The position numbers were made by a program, and so were the translations under genes. Under the pieces are notes generated by a model. It was not told the origin of the DNA. It saw nothing but the letters and a program-made list of their open reading frames with translations, and searched no databases. This document shows, piece after piece, positions 34,486 through 42,520 of a stretch of DNA of 60,469 bases (within the stretch, counting starts at the first letter, position 1; each line of letters begins with the position of its first letter). The stretch comes from an uncultured Acetatifactor sp. (GTDB lineage Bacteria; Bacillota; Clostridia; Lachnospirales; Lachnospiraceae), in the NCBI GenBank assembly GCA_910587555.1, contig CAJULV010000015.1, positions 10,503 to 70,971 of the forward strand. The letters run 5' to 3'.

Positions 34486-34514
34486 ATAATATAATGGCAG
34501 AAAGTCAGTGTCAA
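34486..34514 (-). promoter_or_regulatory. Strong promoter for the regulator/exporter-B operon
   Basis: TTGACA (34514-34509), 17 nt, TATTAT (34491-34486). Just upstream lies an inverted repeat TCAAT-TCACC-ATTGA. Its left part, CAATTCA, is shared with the direct-repeat site at 38416-38426. Confidence 0.7.
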
Positions 34515-34558
34515 TCAATGGTGAATTGAGTAGAGATTGTACGGACGATAGTTATTTT

Positions 34559-34604
34559 AAAAAAAGAGCTGTAACACCAATTGCTTCGTGTGACAGCCCC
34601 TTTT
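34559..34604 (-). terminator. Terminator of exporter pair A
   Basis: Minus strand GGCTGTcACAC-N10-GTGTtACAGCTC followed by seven T. It lies 27 nt after the stop at 34632 and separates pair A from the regulator operon. Confidence 0.75.
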
Positions 34605-34631
34605 CTCATTTTACAGATATCATCCTTCTCC

Positions 34632-36401
34632 TTACACATACCATTTAGCCTGCAGCATATACATTTTACTGTATACCCCGTTCTTTTTCATCAGCGCATC
34701 ATGTGATCCTTCCTCCGCTACTGTCCCCTTATCCATAAAAAGAATGTAATCACAAATTGACGTACTTTGCAGACGATGCGAAATCATTATCATTATTTTA
34801 TCCTCTACAATGCCATATAAATCATCATACAATGCCTTTTCCGCAATGGGATCCAATGCTGATGTGGGTTCATCGAGAATCAGCACTTGCGCTTCCTTGT
34901 AAATTGCGCGGCAAATGGCCAGCTTCTGTAGTTCACCTCCGGAAAAATTTAACCCTTCCTGCGAAAACTCCTGCGTTATGTAAGTCTCTGCTCCTTTGGG
35001 GAGATGATTGACCTTTTCTGACATGTCAAGCTTTTTCAATGTAGCAGCAAATTTTTTCTCATCACATGCTTCAAGCCGGGGATGTATATTTTCTCTTATC
35101 GTATAAGCTAAAAGATGAAAATTCTGAAAAACGGTGGAAAATAATCTGTAATAGTCCTCCTGTGCTATCGTCATGTAATCAATTCCATTTATCAGAATTC
35201 TTCCTTTCGTTGGAGAGTAAAACCGCATTAACAGTTTAACCAGAGTTGTCTTACCCGATCCGTTTTCCCCAACTATCGCAACTTTCTGCCTGTTGTTAAT
35301 TTGAAAGGACACATCTTTGAGCACATAATCCTGCGTTCCCGCATATCGAAACCATACGTGATCGAAGGTAATTGTTATGTTTTCCGCATTGAAATGTACC
35401 GTTTCCGTCATGTGCTTATCATCGTCAATCTCAACATATTCCCGAAAATCTTTCAGACGCTCTCCCTGCCAGCCAATTGAAATAAAACTGCCGAAGATCC
35501 CTGAAAAAGCATTTGAAAACACCAAAACCAGGTTGATATACAGAACGACATCTGCAATCTGTGCGGCTCCTTCAAAATATGCTTTCCCCACTATCAAATA
35601 TAGAAACAATAACTGTGTACATATAAGTAAAAGGCTGACACAATTATTGGCAAGTGAATATTTTTCCGTATTTTTATGTATTCCGTATAATTCTTCTTCC
35701 TGTTTACAATATTTCTCCTTTATGAAATCAGATGCGGAAAATATGCGGATTTCCTTCCCTGCCACATAATCAAGCATTGTCTCAATAAAATACTGAACTC
35801 TTCTTCTCGGTTTGTATTCCCTTCTCTCGTTGTTATAGTGTCTTTTCTGAAAAAAATTACTCGCAAAATAGTTAATGGCCGCAACCGGAATTACTACTAA
35901 TAAAATCAAAGGATGAAACATTGTCAGGATTGCTGCACTGCCTGTCATCTTCAGTATGTCTGCTCCAACCTCTGTTATAAGCTCTGCAATTCTCGGCACA
36001 GCGGAACACCCTTTTGCTGCTCTCATTCTTAATTCTGCAATCCGCGGGTTTTCCGCATTTTCATATTTCATGTCCAATGTTTTCTTTGCCACTATTATAT
36101 CAAACATATGTCCCATACTGATATAATGATTGCTGCGATACCACATGACATACACATTTGCGCACTGGCATACCGTAAGTATTCCAAGTAATACACAGGT
36201 AACCGTAATACTGCTGCCCACGGCTGCGCCATTAACAGCGAGATTAATCGCACTGCTTACAAGATTGGCGTTAATGATGGGAACGATACCCCCTATCAGC
36301 AACGAAGTTATCATAAGCAGAGAGTATCTCTTATCCATACAAAACATTGTTCTGACACAATATCCCATAGTGGAAAAAATGCTTTTATATTTCTCACTCA
36401 T
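34632..36401 (-). CDS. ABC exporter half-transporter, pair A second member
   Basis: 589 residues. The exporter membrane domain is followed by an ATPase with Walker A GENGSGKTT, signature FSGGELQK, Walker B VLILDEPTSALDP and ISHRL. The start (MSEKYKSIF) at 36401 overlaps the previous gene's TGA by 4 nt (ATGA), a classic sign of coupled translation and of a heterodimeric exporter. GGAGG lies about 9 nt upstream. Its nearest relatives in the window are the three other exporters, suggesting an ancient duplication of the pair. No substrate or immunity gene is recognisable next to it. Confidence 0.9.
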   Translation of the reverse strand: MSEKYKSIFSTMGYCVRTMFCMDKRYSLLMITSLLIGGIVPIINANLVSSAINLAVNGAAVGSSITVTCVLLGILTVCQCANVYVMWYRSNHYISMGHMFDIIVAKKTLDMKYENAENPRIAELRMRAAKGCSAVPRIAELITEVGADILKMTGSAAILTMFHPLILLVVIPVAAINYFASNFFQKRHYNNERREYKPRRRVQYFIETMLDYVAGKEIRIFSASDFIKEKYCKQEEELYGIHKNTEKYSLANNCVSLLLICTQLLFLYLIVGKAYFEGAAQIADVVLYINLVLVFSNAFSGIFGSFISIGWQGERLKDFREYVEIDDDKHMTETVHFNAENITITFDHVWFRYAGTQDYVLKDVSFQINNRQKVAIVGENGSGKTTLVKLLMRFYSPTKGRILINGIDYMTIAQEDYYRLFSTVFQNFHLLAYTIRENIHPRLEACDEKKFAATLKKLDMSEKVNHLPKGAETYITQEFSQEGLNFSGGELQKLAICRAIYKEAQVLILDEPTSALDPIAEKALYDDLYGIVEDKIMIMISHRLQSTSICDYILFMDKGTVAEEGSHDALMKKNGVYSKMYMLQAKWYV

Positions 36402-38221
36402 TCCTGCAATCCTCCGTTGAATTTCTCTGCCTGCGCACTCCACATACTGCAATAAATACCTTTTCTCTGAAGCAGTTCCCCGTGCGTCCCACTCTCTGCG
36501 ATCTGTCCATTTTTAAAGACCAGAATCCGGTCACATATACGGCTGCTGGCAAGTCTGTGGGAAATAAACAACAGCTGTTGGCGGGAATTGTCGGCTACGC
36601 TTCCGTACATCTCGTCTTCTGCCGCAACATCAAGCGCCGAAGTCGGCTCATCAAGAACTATCATGTTTGTATTCCGATAGAAACTGCGTGACATTGCAAT
36701 TTTCTGCGATTCTCCTCCGGATAACATAAAGTCACCCTCCTCAAAGAATCCGCCTATTACCGCCTCTTCCTTCTGTTGCAGCCGGCCTATTCTTTTTGCA
36801 ATTCCTGCTCTCTCTATGCTTTTTTCAAAAAGCTTCCAATCCACGCCGTCACACAGCGTAATATTCTCTCTGATGCTCAATGCAAAGATCTTAAAATCCT
36901 GAAATACCGCGCTGACATAACCATAGTAACTTTCTCTTGAATATTCCTCCAGATTTATTCCATCGATCAGGATTTCTCCCTTCTCCGGCCTGTACAGCCC
37001 TAATAAAAGTTTGATAAACGTCGTTTTACCCGCGCCATTATATCCTACAATGGAAATTTTCTCATAAGGTTTTATCGTAATATTAATACCACGCAACGCA
37101 TATTCTTCTGCATTGCGATATTTGTACCATACGTCACGAAATTCTATCATGTGCTGCACATTCTCCAGCTGCTTTATCCCTTCCGAATTATCCGCTTCTT
37201 TCAGTTTCATGCAATTCTGATAATCCGTCATATACAAAGCCAAAATATTCATTGTGAGAATAGCCCCCAGCAGATCAAGCATCGTATCGGAAAAGGTCAA
37301 AACCGCCGCAAATACCATTGAAAAGTCTCCAACGGAAAGATTTCCCGCCAACAGGCTCCGAATCAGATAAATAAGTACCGCTCCCCGCATTACATTGTTT
37401 ATTATATTAAAAAATACCGATGCCATGCAGCTTGGAGTTTTAGATGCATTTCTCACCTGCACATACTCATCTGTACACTCATGAAATTTTGAAATAACCA
37501 AATCGCTCATTCCAAAAACGCGGAATTCCTGACCAAACTCGAATGTCCTGAGCAGTTTGTTGCAGTACCTGCTTTTTGTCAGATAAGGCCCTGCCTTATC
37601 ACGTACCTTTACTGTTTCCTTCATTTTTATTAAACTAAAAAACAAATTCAATCCGATACATCCTATGACAATAAAAAACATATAAATCTGCATATACCGA
37701 AATACATATAAAACACTGCACAACAGTATCACATCTTTTATTATTTTCATCAACTGATCAAAATACCCTGTAATCCCCTGTTCTCCATTCATTCCAAGTG
37801 TCTGTATATCATCCAATCCTCCTGATATTGCCATTTTGGCTTTATTGAACATATCAATTGAGGAATTCTTCTCCAGAAAACTGTAATCTACTTTCATAAA
37901 CTTGTTTCCAAGAGCTACATTCAAATTCATTTTTATCTTTTCTTCTAAAATATTCCTGGCATATGTAAGGAAATACAGAATCAGATGAATGCCCAGATAC
38001 AGGGTAACATATGCGATTATGGGGATAAAAATGTCCTCTATGGATGTTCCATACTGCATACTGTCAAATATAAATTTAGGCGCGACAACCAATAGCATAT
38101 CTTTAACAACCGTCATTAATATAAGGGAAATAAATACAAAAAAGTAACTTTTGCTGTATTTCCAGACAACCTTTATCATGTAGATATTATTTTTTAATAC
38201 ATCAATCCCTTTTAATCCCAT
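36398..38221 (-). CDS. ABC exporter half-transporter, pair A first member
   Basis: 607 residues: a six-helix exporter domain with a first helix at about 24-45, and an ATPase with Walker A GYNGAGKTT, signature LSGGESQK, Walker B MIVLDEPTSALD and ISHRL. Start ATG 38221 has AGGTGG at 5 nt. It is preceded by the 27-codon ORF 38244-38327 (22 nt away) and a promoter with a direct repeat, so it is the first large gene of pair A. It lacks C39 or other accessory domains. Candidate cargo: a peptide, lipid or drug. Confidence 0.9.
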   Translation of the reverse strand: MGLKGIDVLKNNIYMIKVVWKYSKSYFFVFISLILMTVVKDMLLVVAPKFIFDSMQYGTSIEDIFIPIIAYVTLYLGIHLILYFLTYARNILEEKIKMNLNVALGNKFMKVDYSFLEKNSSIDMFNKAKMAISGGLDDIQTLGMNGEQGITGYFDQLMKIIKDVILLCSVLYVFRYMQIYMFFIVIGCIGLNLFFSLIKMKETVKVRDKAGPYLTKSRYCNKLLRTFEFGQEFRVFGMSDLVISKFHECTDEYVQVRNASKTPSCMASVFFNIINNVMRGAVLIYLIRSLLAGNLSVGDFSMVFAAVLTFSDTMLDLLGAILTMNILALYMTDYQNCMKLKEADNSEGIKQLENVQHMIEFRDVWYKYRNAEEYALRGINITIKPYEKISIVGYNGAGKTTFIKLLLGLYRPEKGEILIDGINLEEYSRESYYGYVSAVFQDFKIFALSIRENITLCDGVDWKLFEKSIERAGIAKRIGRLQQKEEAVIGGFFEEGDFMLSGGESQKIAMSRSFYRNTNMIVLDEPTSALDVAAEDEMYGSVADNSRQQLLFISHRLASSRICDRILVFKNGQIAESGTHGELLQRKGIYCSMWSAQAEKFNGGLQE

Positions 38222-38243
38222 AATGCCACCTTTTCCTCTTCTA

Positions 38244-38327
38244 TTATGACTCTGATCCTTTTATGTCCTCCAACCCCCAATTCCATTCCGGCTTGTCTGG
38301 GTTAGATTTGATATGCGCATCATTCAT
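38244..38327 (-). CDS. Candidate 27-residue peptide gene leading the exporter operon
   Basis: A short ORF beginning MNDAHIKSNP with PEWNWG in the middle and ending KGSES. It is hydrophilic, mixed-charge, with two Trp and no Cys. ATG 38327 would be about 25 nt from the predicted transcript start, and its TAA at 38244 is 22 nt before the exporter start, so position favours a real first cistron. Against it: the ribosome site (GGGCGGG) is poor, and a 27-codon ORF can arise by chance. If real it could be exporter cargo or a leader peptide. No modifying enzyme for a RiPP is nearby. Confidence 0.35.
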   Translation of the reverse strand: MNDAHIKSNPDKPEWNWGLEDIKGSES

Positions 38328-38358
38328 ATCTGCCCGCCCAAATTCATTCGCTGTTTTT

Positions 38359-38426
38359 ATTTTACCCCGTTTTCTCCTTTTTTGTTGTTTTTTTCCTCAA
38401 TTGCATATACAAGAACCTGAATTGCA
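38359..38426 (-). promoter_or_regulatory. Direct-repeat promoter of exporter pair A
   Basis: TGCAATTCAGG (38426-38416) and TGCAATTGAGG (38405-38395) are direct repeats 21 bp apart, two helix turns, matching at 10 of 11 bases. A -10, TAAAAT (38364-38359), follows 30 nt after the second repeat, with no good -35. This geometry is typical of an activator-dependent promoter with two same-face binding sites. Confidence 0.55.
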
Positions 38427-38453
38427 AAAAAACAGGGCTGAAACAGCCCTGTT
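38424..38453 (-). terminator. Terminator of the sugar isomerase/dehydrogenase operon
   Basis: AACAGGGCTG-aaa/ttt-CAGCCCTGTT, a perfect 10-bp stem followed on the minus strand by seven T. It overlaps the far edge of the direct-repeat promoter, so the two transcripts are tightly packed. Confidence 0.85.
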
Positions 38454-38511
38454 GCGCAGATCCGATCAGATTTGGTTTTGGTAAATGAGGGGCATTCCGA
38501 TTAAACAAAAT

Positions 38512-38555
38512 TCCCACAAAAATGCAATGTTCATGGAACACTGATTTTTGTGGGA
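38512..38555 (-). other. Long hairpin after the 38565 stop codon
   Basis: TCCCACAAAAAT (38512-38523) pairs perfectly with ATTTTTGTGGGA (38544-38555), and GTTC-atg-GAAC sits in the loop. It has no terminal T-tract and precedes the real terminator at 38424-38453. It may protect the 3' end of the mRNA or be a decayed terminator. Confidence 0.45.
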
Positions 38556-38564
38556 TTCAGGCTT

Positions 38565-39341
38565 TTACAGCAGCAAATTCCGGAAATATTGAATCGTATA
38601 ATCGATTCCCTTCTCTCCAAGCTCTCCTCTCCAGTTTGCAGAGTGCGGCTCAATGCTTAAGGCTCTGTCATATCCCTTTGCATGGAGGATTGCCAGGAAA
38701 GCGCCCCAGTTGGTCTGATCCAGGCCTGCCGGCGGGTCGTCAAACCGCTCGCCGCCAATCACAAGGGATCCCTTCAGATGAACGTGGATAAAGCGGTCTC
38801 CCCAGTCCCTGGCCTCTTTCAGATAGTCCCCGCCGTCATAAATGCAGTGGGACGGATCATATTTAATGTATAAATCCTTGAGATATCCCATAATCACGGT
38901 ATATGCCATGGGGTTGCAGACAAAATTGTTCCATCTGCAATTGTAGACGGCAATTTTTACCCCTTTCTCTTTTCCATGGGCAATCAGCTTCTCAAAATAG
39001 GAAATCGCCAGTCCGCAGTTCTCATAATAAGACAATTCCTGCACATAATTGCAGCCTGTGATATAGATATCGCAGTTTAATGCGGCTGCCGCATCGATGA
39101 GCCTGTATTCCAGCTCCAGCTCCTCCTGGCGGATACCGTCCACGCTGATCCTGTCGCTGCCCCATCTGCCCACTGCAGCGACGGGCACCTGGTACGCCTC
39201 GCTTCTGCTGCGGATGACGTCCACATTTTCCAGAAACGTCTCCGCCCTGTCATTTACATCCAGCTCAATAAATTCCATCCCCCGTTCACGGGCACTCTTA
39301 AAATCCGCTTCCTCAAACCATGCAATTCTGCCTAATTTCAT
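38565..39341 (-). CDS. Sugar phosphate isomerase/epimerase, TIM barrel
   Basis: A 258-residue xylose-isomerase-like barrel: GMEFIELDVNDR, NCDIYITGCNY, GVKIAVYNCRW (this strand usually carries a catalytic Glu; here it reads Val-Tyr-Asn), IKYDPSHC (Asp, His), HVHLKG and ALSIEPHS (Glu). The missing Glu at strand six hints at a changed reaction or a lyase-like role. Start 39341 (MKLGRIAWF) follows AAAGGA at 8 nt. The frame upstream to 39437 has no ribosome site. It is the last gene of a five-gene operon with two Gfo/Idh/MocA oxidoreductases. Confidence 0.82.
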   Translation of the reverse strand: MKLGRIAWFEEADFKSARERGMEFIELDVNDRAETFLENVDVIRSRSEAYQVPVAAVGRWGSDRISVDGIRQEELELEYRLIDAAAALNCDIYITGCNYVQELSYYENCGLAISYFEKLIAHGKEKGVKIAVYNCRWNNFVCNPMAYTVIMGYLKDLYIKYDPSHCIYDGGDYLKEARDWGDRFIHVHLKGSLVIGGERFDDPPAGLDQTNWGAFLAILHAKGYDRALSIEPHSANWRGELGEKGIDYTIQYFRNLLL

Positions 39342-39451
39342 ATTTTTTATCCTTTCCTCGGAACCCAAACTCAACTCCGTCCGCAAGGAGCTGTCGCTGT
39401 ACAAAATTTCTGAATGCGGCAGCCCCACTTCCGGCATAACAACGGGGCCAA

Positions 39452-40525
39452 TTAGAAGTAAACAGCCTTCCCGGTCCTTCCGGACTCATAGATCGCTTCC
39501 AGAATCTGGGTCACCACCATAGCCTGCCTGGGCAGCACCGTCAACGGCTCGCCGTTTACCACGGCATTGTAGAAAATCCGCTGTTCCACATCATCGGGTT
39601 TCTCGGACACGCCGTCATAGAAAGCAACTCCGCCCGCCGCAAGATCCGGCTTCTCCACACACTGCCTGCTGTGGTTGACGCGGTTAATCCTTAATCCATC
39701 CGCCATGTCCGCACCGGCCTTGGTTCCGCACAGCGTAGTCTGGGCCTCGCGCACGTCCAGGGTATTCAGCGCCCAGGAGGATTCCAGCACAATGGTAGCG
39801 CCGTTTTTCATCCTGACAAACCCGAAGGCGGAATCTTCCACCGTGAAAATCTCCGGATCCCAGTCTCCCCAGGCATTCCCTGTATTCTTCTGGTCCGCAA
39901 GCTTGCGGTACACAGAACCCATCACCATCTCCGGCTCATAGTTATCCATCATCCACAGCGTCAGATCCAGTGCATGTGTCCCGATATCGATCAGCGGGCC
40001 GCCCCCCTGCTTTTCCTCATCCAGAAACACGCCCCAGGTGGGGACAGCCCTTCTGCGGATGGCATGGGCTTTGGCATAATAAATCTCTCCCAGCTCGTCG
40101 TTCTCACAGGCACTCTTCAAATACGCGGAATCCGAACGATAGCGGTTCTGGTAGCCAATGGTCAGAATCTTTCCGGTGCGCTCGGCAGCCTCCACCATGG
40201 CCTTGGCTTCCGCATAAGTCTTCGCCATGGGCTTCTCACACATAACATTCTTGCCCGCTTCCATGGCCGCAATGCTGACAGGCGCGTGGGCGCTGTTGGG
40301 CGTCAGCACATATACCGCCTCCACGTCCTCCTTCAGCAGCTCCGTGTAATCGGTATACACTCTTGCGTCCTCTGTCCCATACTCCTTCTTCGCCTTCTGC
40401 GCCCGCTCCTCAATCAGGTCACAAAACGCTACAATCTCAAAATTTCCGTTTCTCTTCATGGCGGGAAGATGTTTTCCGTTTGCAATTCCTCCGCATCCCA
40501 CGACACCGACTCTTAATTTTTTCAT
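39452..40525 (-). CDS. Gfo/Idh/MocA family sugar oxidoreductase
   Basis: A 357-residue NAD(P)-dependent dehydrogenase: Rossmann GVVGCGGIANGKH (residues about 7-19), CEKPMAKT with the catalytic Lys (about 97), and the substrate domain with GGGPLIDIGTHALDLTLW carrying the conserved Asp and His. It oxidises or reduces a sugar, inositol or glycoside hydroxyl. Start 40525 follows GGAGGT. Together with the TIM-barrel isomerases on both sides it probably makes and rearranges a keto-sugar. The exact substrate cannot be told. Confidence 0.9.
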   Translation of the reverse strand: MKKLRVGVVGCGGIANGKHLPAMKRNGNFEIVAFCDLIEERAQKAKKEYGTEDARVYTDYTELLKEDVEAVYVLTPNSAHAPVSIAAMEAGKNVMCEKPMAKTYAEAKAMVEAAERTGKILTIGYQNRYRSDSAYLKSACENDELGEIYYAKAHAIRRRAVPTWGVFLDEEKQGGGPLIDIGTHALDLTLWMMDNYEPEMVMGSVYRKLADQKNTGNAWGDWDPEIFTVEDSAFGFVRMKNGATIVLESSWALNTLDVREAQTTLCGTKAGADMADGLRINRVNHSRQCVEKPDLAAGGVAFYDGVSEKPDDVEQRIFYNAVVNGEPLTVLPRQAMVVTQILEAIYESGRTGKAVYF

Positions 40526-40560
40526 GTTATAGACCTCCATATTTTAGTTTGAAAAAAATT

Positions 40561-41325
40561 TTACTCCTGAGCCGCTTTCAGACAGCGATAACTGATTCTC
40601 ATATTTTCCATCGGCTCCCCGTAAGGGTGGTCGTCCTGCTCCACCACCAGCCATCCTGCGCCGCATTCCGCTGCAGCCTTTGCTATAGCCGGCACATCCT
40701 GTTCTCCCTGTCCCAGGGCAACCAGCTCCACCGCTCCGTCCGCCCTGCGGAAATCCTTCACATGGACCACCGGGCAGCGTCCCTGATATTTTTTCAGATA
40801 CGCCACCGGATCCTCACCGCCCACGTTCACCCAGCAGGTATCCTGTTCCGTCTGCATTTCATCCGCCTCAAATGCGGCGAAAAATTCGTCAAACAGATAG
40901 GTTCCCTTCTCCGTCTTTTCAAATTCAAAATTATGATTGTGATACAAAAGCGTCATTCCCTGCGCTGCACAGGCTGCGGAAAGTTTTTTCAGGAAGCTGC
41001 AGGTCTCCTCAAACTTCTCGCCGCCGTAATGCCGCTCCTTCGGCAGATACGGAATCCCGATATAGCTGCAGCCTATGGTGTGATAAGCGCTGACAGTCCC
41101 TTCCATATCCTCCATAAAGGGTTCCAGTCCCACATGGGCGCTGACAGCCGTCAATCCCAGTTCATCCAGGCAGGACTTAACCGTCTCCGGGGTAAGCCCA
41201 TATAATCCCGCCAGTTCCACTCCTTCATAGCCGCATTCCTTCAATGCCGCCATGGCCGCGGTAAAGTCCTTCTCTGCCGCTTCGCGCACGGAATATACCT
41301 GCGCTGCAATTTTAGGTTTCTTCAT
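40561..41325 (-). CDS. Sugar phosphate isomerase/epimerase, TIM barrel
   Basis: A 254-residue barrel beginning KIAAQVYSVREAAEKDF, typical of the small members associated with Gfo/Idh oxidoreductases. Active-site strands: YEGVELAGLYG (Glu), TLLYHNHNFEFE (His-x-His plus Glu), CWVNVGGEDP (here Val-Gly where Asp is usual), CPVVHVKDF (His, Lys-Asp) and WLVVEQDDHPYG (Glu). The change at the fourth strand is notable but conservative members vary. Start 41325 follows GGAGAAG. It is read 35 nt before the oxidoreductase 39452-40525, so the two are co-transcribed. Confidence 0.85.
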   Translation of the reverse strand: MKKPKIAAQVYSVREAAEKDFTAAMAALKECGYEGVELAGLYGLTPETVKSCLDELGLTAVSAHVGLEPFMEDMEGTVSAYHTIGCSYIGIPYLPKERHYGGEKFEETCSFLKKLSAACAAQGMTLLYHNHNFEFEKTEKGTYLFDEFFAAFEADEMQTEQDTCWVNVGGEDPVAYLKKYQGRCPVVHVKDFRRADGAVELVALGQGEQDVPAIAKAAAECGAGWLVVEQDDHPYGEPMENMRISYRCLKAAQE

Positions 41326-41431
41326 CTCTTCTTCTCCTTAATAAAAACCGCTTCGGTGCGGATCTCATAAAAATTTCTCTCCTGTCAAAGTCCCTGTCCG
41401 GCGGCTCTAAAGGATAAAGCCGCCGTCCCCG

Positions 41432-42481
41432 CTATTCATGAAACCGTATGGTTTCACCGCTCTCGGCAGATTTCGCGATTGCTTCCATCAGCTTCATGAC
41501 CCGCATCACCTGCGGCAGGCGGATAAGGCTTTCCTCCCTGCCCTCCAGCACGGCCATCACATTGTAATAAAATTCCCTCACATCGCTCTTCACTTTGGGC
41601 AGTTCCTCGGTAAAGATGCTGTCGTCACGCCTGGGCGCCATGGTCTTGGTAAGGCCTGCTGCCGTGATGACAGGCGCCACGTCTTTCTCATCCACGCCGG
41701 AAGCCCGCACGATTCGGCCCTTCAGGTTCCAGTCCTCAATAACCGCAGTGCCGTCCGTGCCCAGCACATACCATCTGGGAAGGGATACGAAGTTGCTGGT
41801 TCCCACCTCCACCAGAGCCGTTACGCCGTTTGCAAATACGATTTCCGCATAGAAGCCGTCGTCCACCAGCTGGTTTGTCACATTGGTTACGGTTGCATAG
41901 ACGCTGCGGAGCGGTACATCCTCAAACAGCAGCAGCAGCTGGTCCAGGAGATGTACTCCCCAGTCCAGAATCATTCCGCCGCCATGCTCCTTCTCCTGCC
42001 TCCAGTCGCCGGGAATTCCCCTGGAGCCATGTACCCTGGATTCCACGCGGAAGAGTTCTCCCAGTTTTCCCTCTTCCAGAATTCTTTTTACCGTCAAATA
42101 ATCTTCGTCCCAACGTCTGTTCTGATGAACCGTGAGGAAACGCCCTGTCTCCTTGGAGACGTCTGTCATCTCCTGTAAATCTTCGGAACTCAGCGTAACC
42201 GGCTTCTCGCTGATTACATTCTTTCCCGCCCTCATGGCCGCAATGGCAACAGGCTTATGTACGTCGTTGGGCGTGGCAATCAGCACCAGGTCACTTGTCC
42301 CGTCTGCCAGCAGCTCATCCAGGCTCCCATACACATGAAGCCCCTTTTCCGCCGCGCACTGCCGTCTCTCCTCCCTGATGTCCCAGATACCGGCAATCTC
42401 CAGATTCTCTATGGTCTGTATCTCGTCATAATGCCAGCCTGCCATACCGCCAAAGCCGACGATCGCTATTTTATGTATCAT
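41432..42481 (-). CDS. Gfo/Idh/MocA family sugar oxidoreductase
   Basis: A 349-residue paralogue of the 39452 enzyme: Rossmann IAIVGFGGMAGWHY, the substrate-binding SEKPVTLS motif with catalytic Lys, RRWDEDY and GGGMILDWGVHLLDQLL. The last keeps the His of the catalytic pair but has Trp before Gly. C-terminal beta sheet DWNLKGRIV is followed by the helix RVMKLMEAIAKSAESGE. Start 42481 follows AGAGGA. Two such dehydrogenases in one operon suggest an oxidation and a later reduction of the same carbon, as in redox-based epimerisation or glycoside cleavage. Confidence 0.9.
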   Translation of the reverse strand: MIHKIAIVGFGGMAGWHYDEIQTIENLEIAGIWDIREERRQCAAEKGLHVYGSLDELLADGTSDLVLIATPNDVHKPVAIAAMRAGKNVISEKPVTLSSEDLQEMTDVSKETGRFLTVHQNRRWDEDYLTVKRILEEGKLGELFRVESRVHGSRGIPGDWRQEKEHGGGMILDWGVHLLDQLLLLFEDVPLRSVYATVTNVTNQLVDDGFYAEIVFANGVTALVEVGTSNFVSLPRWYVLGTDGTAVIEDWNLKGRIVRASGVDEKDVAPVITAAGLTKTMAPRRDDSIFTEELPKVKSDVREFYYNVMAVLEGREESLIRLPQVMRVMKLMEAIAKSAESGETIRFHE

Positions 42482-42520
42482 ATTTCTGTCCTCTTTTCCA
42501 CGGAAATGAAACAGTTCTTC

